Shown here in pieces: positions 43,500 to 51,859 of a DNA stretch of 64,000 bases. The DNA is from Microbacterium radiodurans (GTDB taxonomy: Bacteria > Actinomycetota > Actinomycetes > Actinomycetales > Microbacteriaceae), in contig NZ_VYRZ01000003.1 of the NCBI RefSeq assembly GCF_008710705.1, positions 620,001 through 684,000 on the forward strand. The letters run 5' to 3'. The position numbers and the translations under genes are program-made. The notes beneath the pieces were generated by a model, which was not told the origin of the DNA, searched no databases, and was given only the letters and a program-made list of their open reading frames with translations. Numbering within the stretch: the stretch's first letter is position 1; every line of letters starts with the position of its first letter.

Positions 43500-44446
43500 G
43501 CGTCACCGACGTCCACACCCACCTGATGCCGCGGCTCTCGGCGGCCGAGGCGGCGATCGGCGGACTCGCGGTCGACGACGACGGACGTCTCGTCGCCGGC
43601 GGTCACCCGGTCGGGCCGCCGCAGCTGGCGTCGGCCGACGCGCTCGCTGCGTGGATAGCGTCGCGCGGCATCGACCAGGCGCTGGTGTCGGTGCCGCCAC
43701 CGGCCTATCGCCAGTGCCTGACGCTCGACACGGCCCGCGCGTGGGTGAGGGCGCTGAACGCCGGCCTGCGCGAGCAGGTCGCGGGCCACGACGCGCTCTC
43801 CGTGCTCGACTACCTTCCGCTCGAGCATCCTGCGCTCGCCGCCGAGATCGCGCGCGGCCTCGTCGCCGACACCGCCACCGTCGGTTTCACCGGCGGAGTG
43901 GGAGGCGCCTCGCGGCCGCTCTCGGACACCGCCTTCGACCCGCTCTGGCGGGTTCTCGACGACGCGGGCCTACCCCTGCTGCTGCACCCCGGCGCGAGCC
44001 CGGACGACCGGCTCGACGAGCGCTACCTCCACAACCTCGTCGGCAACCCCATCGAGACGGCCGTCGGCGTCTCGGCGCTCCTCCTCTCGGACGTCCTCGT
44101 GCGCCATCCGGGGCTGCGCCTCGGTCTCGTTCACGGCGGGGGCGTGCTGCCGGGGCTCATCGGACGGATGCAGCGCGGCGTCGACACCGCGCGGCCCGGC
44201 GTTCCGACCGGCATCTCGGTGGCTGAGCGCGCGCGTCGGCTGTGGACCGACTGTCTGACACACGACGCGACGAGCCTGCGGGCTGCGGGCGCCATGGTGG
44301 GGACCGACCACCTCCTGCTCGGGTCGGACTGGCCCTTCCCGATGGGAACCGACGACCCGCGCGCCGATGCGGCTGAGGTGTTCCCCGATGCCATCGACGC
44401 CATCGCCGGAGTCAATGCCGCGACCTTCCTCGGTAGCGCACGCTGA
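43496..44446 (+). CDS. Amidohydrolase (ACMSD/decarboxylase-like)
   Basis: The 316-aa product starts at ATG 43496. Metal ligands of the amidohydrolase_2 group are visible: DVHTHLMP at the N-terminus, LLLHPGASPDDR near 162, LRLGLVHGGGVLPGLIGRMQ near 210, and GSDWPFPMG near 280. The overall pattern (TDHLLLGSDWPFPMGTDDPR) matches aminocarboxymuconate-semialdehyde decarboxylase and related hydratases/decarboxylases. As the last gene of the operon it probably performs a decarboxylation or hydrolysis of a ring-cleavage product. Confidence 0.82.
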   Translation: MSVTDVHTHLMPRLSAAEAAIGGLAVDDDGRLVAGGHPVGPPQLASADALAAWIASRGIDQALVSVPPPAYRQCLTLDTARAWVRALNAGLREQVAGHDALSVLDYLPLEHPALAAEIARGLVADTATVGFTGGVGGASRPLSDTAFDPLWRVLDDAGLPLLLHPGASPDDRLDERYLHNLVGNPIETAVGVSALLLSDVLVRHPGLRLGLVHGGGVLPGLIGRMQRGVDTARPGVPTGISVAERARRLWTDCLTHDATSLRAAGAMVGTDHLLLGSDWPFPMGTDDPRADAAEVFPDAIDAIAGVNAATFLGSAR

Positions 44447-44451
44447 CAGCT

Positions 44452-44482
44452 CGAGGAGCGCGAGCTCGAGCTCACCGTGCGG
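44452..44482 (+). repeat. 31-bp direct repeat, right copy, with GH2 3'-end remnant
   Basis: This copy is identical to 33,817-33,847 and again encodes ERELELTVR, followed by PSHA and TGA (to 44,496). It begins six bases after the amidohydrolase stop. On the other strand it holds the last codons and the stop of the truncated LacI gene. Confidence 0.95.
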
Positions 44483-44891
44483 CCGTCCCACGCGTGAGGT
44501 CGGCCACGATGGCCGGGGCGAGCGCGCGCACGAAGCGCAGGCCGCCGTCGCGGTCGTCGCCGACCGGCACGACCACGAGGCGCAGGCCCCGCTGCGCGGC
44601 GATCCGCTCGATGAGCCGGACGTCCGGGGCGACATCGGGATCGGCGACGTCCGTGACGATCACGGCGCAGATCGGAGCCCGCCCGTGCACGATGGCCTGT
44701 GCCGCGGCGTTGGCGGTGTAGCCCAGCCGTTCGCCAGCGGCGGCGACCCGCTCGACGATCGCGGGCGAAACGCGTCGTCGCGATCCGTTCAGCACCCGCG
44801 ACGCGGTCGACTCCGACACCCCGGCGGCTCGTGCGACATCCTTCAGCGTGGGTGCGCGTACCCGATCGGCGGGCTCGGCGGGACGCAGCAT
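44472..44891 (-). pseudogene. LacI-family regulator, C-terminally truncated
   Basis: The 139-aa frame begins MLRPAEPADRVRAPTLKDVA, with a normal LacI HTH and hinge (ARAAGVSESTASRVLNGSRR, then VERVAAAGERLGYTANAAAQ) and the first part of the ligand domain (CAVIVTDVADPDVAPDVRL, ERIAAQRGLRLVVVPVGDD). A full LacI protein is about 330-350 aa; here the frame stops inside the 31-bp repeat at 44,472. About two thirds of the sugar-binding domain is gone, so it cannot sense sugar normally. It is the last gene of the sugar ABC operon, one base after DUF624. Confidence 0.75.
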
Positions 44892-44892
44892 G

Positions 44893-45471
44893 TCACGGCT
44901 TCGGCGAGACGGCGACGGCGGCGAACAGCAGCAGCCCGGGTGCCAGCACGACGAGCGGCGCGAACATCCACACGATGGTCGTGGCCAGCACGATCGCGAG
45001 CACGAGCATGGCCGTGCCGCGCAGGTCGGATGCCGTCCGCGCGGCCGCCGCGCGCAAAAGCACCCGCCAGCGTGCACTTGGACGCCACATCGCCGCGACG
45101 CGCAGCGCGACCGTGCCGAGGACGACCGCCGCAGCGATCGAGACGAGGCGGAGCGCTTCGCCGCCCGGCACCGCGGCCATCATCGGCGCGGTCGTGTTGA
45201 CGACAAGCGCGAAGCCGACGCCGGCGGCGATCGCCCCTGCGAGCCAGCCGCGCCGGAGCGCCGAGCCCAGGTCGCGGACGAATCCGTTCAGAGCATCGTC
45301 CTCGCCGGCGATGTGCCGCCGCAGGCGCGCCCCGCCCGCCGCCGCGGCCGGGAGGGCCGTGACGACGGGCAGCGAGCACAGCGCGACGAGGAGTCCCACC
45401 CACACGACCTCGGCGAAGAGGGCGAGGCCCCGCGAGCGGAGGGCACCGGCGAACCGCGCGGACGCACTCAT
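44893..45471 (-). CDS. DUF624 (YesL-like) membrane protein
   Basis: The 192-aa product starts at ATG 45471, overlapping the permease stop (ATGA). It has four to five membrane segments: ALFAEVVWVGLLVALCSLPV, VTALPAAAAGGARLRRHIAG (the typical P-x-x-A-x-x loop of the family), LAGAIAAGVGFALVVNTTAP, VSIAAAVVLGTVALRV and AMLVLAIVLATTIVWMFAPL. DUF624 proteins occur in carbohydrate ABC operons of Gram-positive bacteria; the role is unknown but probably linked to the transporter. Confidence 0.8.
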   Translation of the reverse strand: MSASARFAGALRSRGLALFAEVVWVGLLVALCSLPVVTALPAAAAGGARLRRHIAGEDDALNGFVRDLGSALRRGWLAGAIAAGVGFALVVNTTAPMMAAVPGGEALRLVSIAAAVVLGTVALRVAAMWRPSARWRVLLRAAAARTASDLRGTAMLVLAIVLATTIVWMFAPLVVLAPGLLLFAAVAVSPKP

Positions 45472-46366
45472 CCCTTCAGCCCCTGCGTCGCGACGCCGTC
45501 GACGAGGTGGCGCTGGAAGATGAGGAAGAACAGCAGCACCGGCACGAGGGCGAGCACGGCCATCGCCATCTGGGCGCCATAGTCCGACGCCGAGCTCTGG
45601 TCGACGAACAGGCGCAGCGCGATCGGCAGCGTGAACAGGTCGGGGTCCTTCAGGTACAGCAGCGGCCCGAAGAAGTCGTTCCACGTCCAGATGAAGGCGA
45701 AGATCGCGCTCGTGACGAGGGCGGGCTTGAGCAGCGGCAGCATGATCGACGCGAAGATACGGCCGTGCCCGGCGCCGTCGATGCGCGCCGCCTCATCGAG
45801 CTCGCGCGGCATCCCGCGCAGGAACTGCACCATGAGGAAGATGAAGAACGCCTCTGTCGCGAGGAACTTCCCGAGCAGCAGCGGTGTGAACGTGTTCACC
45901 ATGCCGAGGGTGTTGAACACGATGTACTGCGGGATGATCACGACGTGGAACGGCAGCAGGAGGGTCGCGATCATCAGCCCGAAGTAGACCTTGCGGCCCG
46001 GGAAGTCGATGCGCGCGAACGCGTACGCCGAGATCGACGACGAGGCGACGACGCGACCACCGACAGCACCGCGAGCACGACGGAGTTCTGGAAGAACCGC
46101 CAGAACGACACGCCGCCGATCCCGTCGAGGGCGCGCGCGTAGTTGTCGAGCGTGACCTCGGTGGGAAGCAGGTCGGCGTTCCCGACGATCTGAGCCGACG
46201 GCTTGAACGTCGAGAGGATCATCCAGGCCACCGGGTAGAGGATCACGACGAGGGTGAGCAGGACGACGCCGTAGAAGACGGCATCCTTCCACGTGAACCG
46301 CGAGCGGCGACGAGACACCGCAGCGCGGTCGGCGGCGCCGGTCACGATGTTCCGGGTGATGGTCAT
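45468..46366 (-). pseudogene. Sugar ABC permease (MalG type), frameshifted
   Basis: ATG 46366 (overlapping the previous stop) opens MTITRNIVTGAADRAAV and continues to NSVVLAVLSVV in one frame. The rest, SSSISAYAFARIDFPGRKVY to VDGVATQGLKG, is in the next frame. The change lies near 46,035-46,060 in a run of GTCG/TCG repeats. The second part has the EAA loop (LDEAARIDGAGHGRIFASIM) and the last helices of a MalG-type permease. Joined, the length would be normal (about 300 aa). It is either a real single-base indel, disabling the transporter, or a sequencing error in GC-rich repeats. Confidence 0.75.
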
Positions 46367-47325
46367 CGTCCCTCGTCCCCTCCGTAGTGGACCCACATCT
46401 TCGAGCTTCGGAAGAACAGGATCGTGATGAGCGCGATGACGACGACGAGCACCCACGCCATCGCCGACGCGTACCCCATCTGGAAGTCGCGGAATCCGCG
46501 GAAGTACAGATACAGCGTGTAGAACAGCGTCGAGCGGGCAGGCCCGCCGGTGCCGCCGGAGATGATGAACGCCGAGGCGAACACCTGGAACGCGTTGATC
46601 GTCTCGAGCAGCAGGTTGAAGAAGATCACCGGCGAGAGCATCGGCAGGGTGATGTGCCAGAACTTGTGGCGCGGCTGCGCCCCGTCGACGGATGCCGCTT
46701 CGTACAGCTCCGCCGGCACCTGCTTGAGGCCCGCGAGGAAGATCACCATCGGCGCGCCGAACTGCCAGACGGTCAGCAGGATCAGCATCGGCACGGTGCG
46801 GGCCGGGTCGCCGACCCAGCCGCCGGCGTCGACGCCGAAGAACTGCTGGATGCTGTCGACCGGACCGTCGTCGATGAACATCGCCTTCCACACCACCGCG
46901 ATCGAGACCGAGGCGCCGACGAGCGAGGGCAGGTAGAACGCCGACCGGTAGAACGCGCTGCCGCGGAGCGCCCGGTTCAGGACCATCGCCACGGCCAGCG
47001 CGGCGACGAGCTTGAGCGGCGTGCCCACGAGGACGTACAGCGCTGTCACGCGCCACGCCTGGAGGTAGTCCGGGTCGCCGAACAGGCGGACGAAGTTGTC
47101 GAGCCCGACCCACTCGGGCGGTGCGAACAGGTTGTAGTCGGTGAAGGCGAGGTACAGCGACGCGAGCATCGGACCGGCCGTCAGCAGCACGAAGCCGAGC
47201 AGCCACGGCGCGAGGAAGGCGTAGCCGGCGAGCGTGTCGCCGCGTCGGCGCCGGCGCACCCGGCCGCGCGCCGGCGGGGGAACCGCCGGCGACGCGGATG
47301 CTTCGGGGGGAGCGGTGAGGGTCAT
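46363..47325 (-). CDS. Sugar ABC permease (MalF/UgpA type)
   Basis: The 320-aa product starts at ATG 47325 with a basic Pro-rich N-terminus, then about six helices: AFLAPWLLGFVLLTAGPMLA, VTALYVLVGTPLKLVAALAV, SLVGASVSIAVVWKAMF, MLILLTVWQFGAPMVIFLAG and others. The EAA loop is ELYEAASVDGAQPRHKFWHI, which binds the shared ATPase. It imports oligosaccharides with the binding protein upstream and MalG-type partner downstream. No ATPase gene lies here; these systems usually borrow an MsmK/MsiK-type ATPase encoded elsewhere. Confidence 0.9.
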   Translation of the reverse strand: MTLTAPPEASASPAVPPPARGRVRRRRRGDTLAGYAFLAPWLLGFVLLTAGPMLASLYLAFTDYNLFAPPEWVGLDNFVRLFGDPDYLQAWRVTALYVLVGTPLKLVAALAVAMVLNRALRGSAFYRSAFYLPSLVGASVSIAVVWKAMFIDDGPVDSIQQFFGVDAGGWVGDPARTVPMLILLTVWQFGAPMVIFLAGLKQVPAELYEAASVDGAQPRHKFWHITLPMLSPVIFFNLLLETINAFQVFASAFIISGGTGGPARSTLFYTLYLYFRGFRDFQMGYASAMAWVLVVVIALITILFFRSSKMWVHYGGDEGR

Positions 47326-47333
47326 CGCGGTCC

Positions 47334-48641
47334 TCAGACTCCCAGGGCGGATTCGGCCTCGGTGAACCAGCGCTCGGCCGCCTCGTCTGCGGTCAGCACG
47401 CCGTAGGAGACGTCTTCGCTGATGGCGACGAAGGTCTGCTCGAGCGTGCCGAGGCCGCGGACGGCGGCGGGCGACGCGCCCTCGATGTTCTCGGCGACCG
47501 TCTCTTCGAAGGCCAGCACCTGCGCGTCGAGCTCGGTGGGGACCACCCCCTCGCGCGCCGTCTCGGAGGAGGGCACACCGCGCGACATCCCGAAGATCTC
47601 GCCCACCCGCGGGTCGTTGACGATGAAGTCGACGAACCGGGCCGCGGCGGTCGGGTTCTCGCTGTTGCCGGCGATCGACATCATGACGCCGGGCTTGAGG
47701 AACAGGCCCGTCGCGCCGTCCTCGGCCACGGGCGGCGGCACGAGGGTCAGCTCGGGAGCGGCCGGCCCCTCGCTGAAGCGGGGCAGAAAGTTGTCCCAGC
47801 TGATGTCGGTCGCGACCGCGGCGGCGCCGAGCGGGTCGACGCCCTCGAACTGCGCGAGGCGCTCGGGCGGGAGCACCGAGCCCGACGAGACGAGATCGGC
47901 GCTGCGCGACCACCACTCGGCGAGGTCCTCGCGCTCGAAGCCGAGCGCGCCGTCGTCGATGAGCGACTTGCCCTCCTGGGCGAGCCAGATCTGGAACATC
48001 CAGAAGTACTGCGTGTAGTCGAGACCGCCGTAGACGACGGGGTCGCGATCGGCGCCGGCGGCGGAGATCTCGCCGAGGAAGGCGTCGTACTCGTCCCAGC
48101 TGAGCGGCTCGCTCGGCACCTCGATGCCGAGCTCCTCCAGCATCGGCACGTTGAACATCGACGCCTGCGAACTGCTGGCGGAGGCGAGGCCGAACGTCTC
48201 GCCCTCGACCTCGCCCGCGGTCACGAGCGTCTCGTCGATGCCGTCGACCGAGATCTCGTCTCCGAAGAAGTCGTCGAGGGGTGCGACGTGACCGAACGAG
48301 CCGTACTCGTTGAGGTATGCGAGATCCATCTGTATCACGTCGGGGAGGGTGCGACTGGCCGCCTCGGTGTTGCGGGCAGTCCAGTAGTCGCCGAACCCCG
48401 CGTAGCTCGTGCGGATCGTGACGTTCGGATTCTCCTCCTCGTAAATGTCGATCGCCGCCTCGTAGCGCTCGGCGCGCGAGGCGTCGCCCCACCAGGCGAA
48501 GTTCAGGGTGACCGGAGCATCAGGGTCGGTGTTCTCTTCGGGACTGCCGCCGGCGCATCCGCTGACGACGATCGCCGTGGCCGCGACGATCGCGCCCGCG
48601 CCGAGGACGTGTGCGCCGCGTCGTGCTGTGGACCTTGTCAT
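47334..48641 (-). CDS. Sugar ABC substrate-binding lipoprotein
   Basis: The 435-aa product starts at ATG 48641 with a lipoprotein signal (GAGAIVAATAIVVSGC). The mature part matches the CUT1-type solute-binding proteins: VTLNFAWWGDASRAERYEAA, IDIYEEENPNVTIRTSYAGF, SRTLPDVIQMDLAYLNEYGS and a C-terminal PTAAARFVDFIVNDPRVGEI. It collects an oligosaccharide for the two permeases that follow. The gene begins 96 bp downstream of the DeoR/LacI regulator stop, in the same direction. Confidence 0.9.
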   Translation of the reverse strand: MTRSTARRGAHVLGAGAIVAATAIVVSGCAGGSPEENTDPDAPVTLNFAWWGDASRAERYEAAIDIYEEENPNVTIRTSYAGFGDYWTARNTEAASRTLPDVIQMDLAYLNEYGSFGHVAPLDDFFGDEISVDGIDETLVTAGEVEGETFGLASASSSQASMFNVPMLEELGIEVPSEPLSWDEYDAFLGEISAAGADRDPVVYGGLDYTQYFWMFQIWLAQEGKSLIDDGALGFEREDLAEWWSRSADLVSSGSVLPPERLAQFEGVDPLGAAAVATDISWDNFLPRFSEGPAAPELTLVPPPVAEDGATGLFLKPGVMMSIAGNSENPTAAARFVDFIVNDPRVGEIFGMSRGVPSSETAREGVVPTELDAQVLAFEETVAENIEGASPAAVRGLGTLEQTFVAISEDVSYGVLTADEAAERWFTEAESALGV

Positions 48642-48737
48642 GTGAGCCTCCTTGCTCGCCATCGGGATGCCGCTCGGGCGGCCAGCACGAATCTATGCAC
48701 GTTCGCTCCGGCGACGTGCACAAGCGGACAAAAGCGA

Positions 48738-49805
48738 TCAGCGCGACCCGCTCGAACGGCGGACGGTCAGCTCGGGGAGCAGAGCGAGCTGACGTGGCGC
48801 AGCGCGCTCCTCGCGCTCGGCGACACGCTCCATGACGATCCGCAGGGCCTGGCGCCCGAGATCGTGCCGGGGAGCGGTGACCGCGGTGAGGGGAACCATC
48901 GCGAGCCCCGCCAGGTCGTCGTCGTAGGCCACGAGCGCCAGATCGTCGGGAACGCGGATGCCGCGGTCGGCGGCGATCTCGACGAGCCGCGTCGCGTGCA
49001 GGTCGGTGTGCACGAGCGCCGCCCGCGCACCCGCCGAGAGGCACTGCTCGAGGAACGCCGTGAGAGCGGTGTCGAGCTCGCTCGAGCCGTCGTCGCCCTT
49101 GGGAAGCGATGCGATCGGCGCGGGCGCGAGCCCCAGCCGTGCCGCGGCGCGGTCGTAGCCCTCCCGGATGAGCGGGGCGGTGGGCGTGCGGTCGAACATC
49201 GCCAGGGCGACGGCGGAGTGACCGAGATCGGCGAGATGCTCGATGGCCAGCACCGCACCGCGCTCGTGATCGCTGCGCGCGCAGTCGAAGGCGGCCAGAG
49301 CGGTCGATTCGAGGCGGCGTTCGAGGAACACGAGCGGAACGGGGACGCCCGCGGCCCATTCGGCGAGATCGGTCTCGGCGCGTCCGCGCAGCGTCGGAGC
49401 GACGATGATGCCGTCGACGCCGAGCGCGACCAGGCGCTCGACCTGGCGCTGCTCGAGATCGGCGCGGTACTGCGACGTCGCGAGCACGATCCGGGCGCGA
49501 AGGGTGTGCGACGCGGCATCCATCCCGCGCACGATCGGGGGGAAGTGGCTGACCGAGCTCGGCACCACGACCCCGATGCGCGAGCGCGCGGACTGCGGCG
49601 ACGGGGGAGCGCTCGACGCGATCGCTCCGCCGTGCACCCGCACCAGGCGTCCCGCCTGTTCGAGCTCGACGATGTCGCGGCGCACGGTGACCTGAGACAC
49701 GCCGAGCGCCGCGGCGGCGCGGGCGGCGGACACCGCCCCGTGCAGGTCGATCTCGCGGAGGAGATGCTCGTGGCGCTCGCGGGCGAGCGGAGAGGATGCG
49801 GTCAT
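48738..49805 (-). CDS. DeoR-type HTH / LacI-type sensor hybrid regulator
   Basis: The 355-aa protein starts at ATG 49805. Instead of a LacI HTH it begins with a DeoR-type winged HTH (RHEHLLREIDLHGAVSAARA, AAALGVSQVTVRRDIVELEQ, AGRLVRVHGG). Residues 75-350 are a LacI/PBP1-type sugar sensor: SRIGVVVPSSVSHFPPIVRG, VERLVALGVDGIIVAP, VPLVFLERRL, DLALVAYDDDLAGLAMVPLT. Such hybrids occur in actinobacterial glycan loci. It faces the DUF2264 gene with a 89-bp shared intergenic region and precedes the ABC operon, so it probably controls both. Confidence 0.85.
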   Translation of the reverse strand: MTASSPLARERHEHLLREIDLHGAVSAARAAAALGVSQVTVRRDIVELEQAGRLVRVHGGAIASSAPPSPQSARSRIGVVVPSSVSHFPPIVRGMDAASHTLRARIVLATSQYRADLEQRQVERLVALGVDGIIVAPTLRGRAETDLAEWAAGVPVPLVFLERRLESTALAAFDCARSDHERGAVLAIEHLADLGHSAVALAMFDRTPTAPLIREGYDRAAARLGLAPAPIASLPKGDDGSSELDTALTAFLEQCLSAGARAALVHTDLHATRLVEIAADRGIRVPDDLALVAYDDDLAGLAMVPLTAVTAPRHDLGRQALRIVMERVAEREERAAPRQLALLPELTVRRSSGSR

Positions 49806-49894
49806 GCCGGGCGCTCCAGTGCGTCGGGGGCGGATGATCGGAAATGTCCGATGTTCGACTCGAGAACGAGAGCGTACTTCACAATGCTCGTGTG

Positions 49895-51859
49895 ATGGAG
49901 CCTCGTGTGACGGACAACGGTGTGCGAACAGAGACCGACGACGATCGACCCCTGCGCACGCGGGCGGGCCTCGACCGTCTCGCGAAGAGGATGCTCGACG
50001 CGGTCGCCGCGCACACCTCTCCCGGCGGCGCGCACATCCTCGTTCCGGGGCCCGCGAGCGCCTCGGGCCGGCGCAGCGACGGGCTCGAGGGCTTCGCGCG
50101 GACGTTCCTCCTCGCCGCCGTGCGGGTCCGGGGCGCCGACGGTGCGGGCGCCGAGTCGCTCGCCCCGTTCGCCCGCGGCCTGCGCGCCGGCGTCGACCCG
50201 GCGTCCGCGGAGCGGTGGCCGACGATCGCGGAGCGTCGGCAGGCGGTCGTCGAGGCGGCATCCGTCGCGATCGCCCTGTCGGAGACGCGTCCGTGGCTGT
50301 GGGACCTGCTCGACGACGGCGACCGGGCCCGTACGGTCGACTGGCTCGCGGGCATCATCGGCACGAGCGGCTACACGAACAACTGGACGTGGTTCCAGAC
50401 GGTGATCGAGACGTTCCTGCGGTCTGTCGGCGGACCGTGGAGCGCCGCCGACCTCGACCGCAACCGCGAGATCCAGGAGAGCCTCTACGTCGGCGAAGGT
50501 TGGTACTCCGACGGCGCGAGCCCGGCGGGCACACGACAGAGCTTCGACTACTACGCCGGCTGGGCGTGGCACGTCTATCCGCTCCTGGCGGCGCGGATCG
50601 CGGGCGTCGAGCTCGCCGACGAGCATCGCGACCGGCTGCGCGCGTTCGTGCCCGAGGCGATGGCGCTGATCAGCCCGGACGGCCGGCCCGTGCTGCAGGG
50701 CAGATCGGCGACCTATCGCTTCGCCGTGCTCGCGCCCCTCTGGACGGCCGTGATCGCCGGCGTCTCGCCGCTCGCGCCGGGCGTGACGCGCACCGTCGCC
50801 GCGAGGACGATCGGCTCGTTCCTGCAGCGGGGCGCGCTCGACGACTCCGGCCTGCTGACGATCGGCTGGCACGGCCGCTTCGCCGGCGTGCGTCAGCCCT
50901 ACACGAGCGGTGGCTCGCCCTACTGGAGCGCGAGCAAGGGACTGCTGGGCCTGCTCCTCCCGGACGGTCATGCCGAGTGGACCGCGTCCGAGCCGGTCGA
51001 GCCGGAACCGCGCGACGAGGTGCGCGCTCTGGTCGCCCCGGGGTGGATCGTCTCGCGCACGGCCGACGACGGCATTGTGCGCCTCTACAACCACGGCTCC
51101 GACGGCTGGCGCCACACCGCGGGCGGGGCACGCGCGGACAACCCGTTCTACCACCGCGTGGCGTACTCGAACGCGACGTCGCCCGAGCTCTCGCGTCGAT
51201 CGATCGCCGAGCCGGTCGAGTGCCACGTGGCACTCCTCGACGAGCACGGCGCACCGTCGCACCGCGACGCGATCGAGCGGGTGCACCTGTCGGACCGGGT
51301 CGCCGTCTCGCGCTCCCGCGTCCACTGGTTCGACGGTCCGGATTCCGCGGCCCCCCTCGACGCCGCGCTCGCCGTCTCGCAGCGCGGCGGACCGGAGCTC
51401 ACCGTCGCCTCGGTGGTCAACGGCCCGTCCGAGGTCCGCCTCGCCTGGTGGCTGCCGCCCCGGGAGGCCGAGCAGCCCTCGGCGATCGCCGACCTCGACG
51501 CGGCGTGGCGCGCCGAGCCCGGTCCCTGGCGGATCCGCTTCGGCGGGTGGGCGGTGCCCGAGGGAGGCGACCTGCAGAGCGCACTCGACGACGTCTCCGG
51601 GCTCGAGAGCGCCGAGACGGTTCGTCGGAGCGGCGGCTCGCCGGTCGCCGCGTCGACGACCGAGGCCACCGTCACCCCCGTGCGCACCTCGCGCGACCCC
51701 GTGCCGCCCGGTCGGGTCGTCGCTGCGGTCGTGACGCTCACCGGCTCCGTCGGAGACGCGGTCGGCGCACGCTGCGAGGCGGTGGACGGCGGCATCCGCG
51801 TGCGCTGGTCGGATGGGCGGATCGAAACGGTGCCCGTTCCGGATGGAGTGAGCCTGTGA
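49895..51859 (+). CDS. DUF2264 protein (putative glycan hydrolase)
   Basis: The 654-aa product starts at ATG 49895. The N-terminal about 380 residues are an alpha/alpha-barrel-like DUF2264 domain: GLEGFARTFLLAAVRVRGAD, NNWTWFQTVIETFLRSVGGP, YVGEGWYSDGASPAGTRQSF, DYYAGWAWHVYPLLAARIAG, GGSPYWSASKGLLGLLLPDG. The C-terminal part is beta-rich. DUF2264 proteins resemble unsaturated-glucuronyl hydrolases, and some have been placed among beta-glucuronidases; acidic and aromatic residues suit a sugar site. No signal peptide is seen. It overlaps the next gene (GTGA), so both act in the same pathway. Confidence 0.8.
   Translation: MEPRVTDNGVRTETDDDRPLRTRAGLDRLAKRMLDAVAAHTSPGGAHILVPGPASASGRRSDGLEGFARTFLLAAVRVRGADGAGAESLAPFARGLRAGVDPASAERWPTIAERRQAVVEAASVAIALSETRPWLWDLLDDGDRARTVDWLAGIIGTSGYTNNWTWFQTVIETFLRSVGGPWSAADLDRNREIQESLYVGEGWYSDGASPAGTRQSFDYYAGWAWHVYPLLAARIAGVELADEHRDRLRAFVPEAMALISPDGRPVLQGRSATYRFAVLAPLWTAVIAGVSPLAPGVTRTVAARTIGSFLQRGALDDSGLLTIGWHGRFAGVRQPYTSGGSPYWSASKGLLGLLLPDGHAEWTASEPVEPEPRDEVRALVAPGWIVSRTADDGIVRLYNHGSDGWRHTAGGARADNPFYHRVAYSNATSPELSRRSIAEPVECHVALLDEHGAPSHRDAIERVHLSDRVAVSRSRVHWFDGPDSAAPLDAALAVSQRGGPELTVASVVNGPSEVRLAWWLPPREAEQPSAIADLDAAWRAEPGPWRIRFGGWAVPEGGDLQSALDDVSGLESAETVRRSGGSPVAASTTEATVTPVRTSRDPVPPGRVVAAVVTLTGSVGDAVGARCEAVDGGIRVRWSDGRIETVPVPDGVSL

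Noticed and set aside
33848..44451. Classical transposon bounded by the 31-bp repeats
   Set aside because: No transposase or integrase gene and no terminal inverted repeats inside; a 31-bp target duplication would be unusually long.
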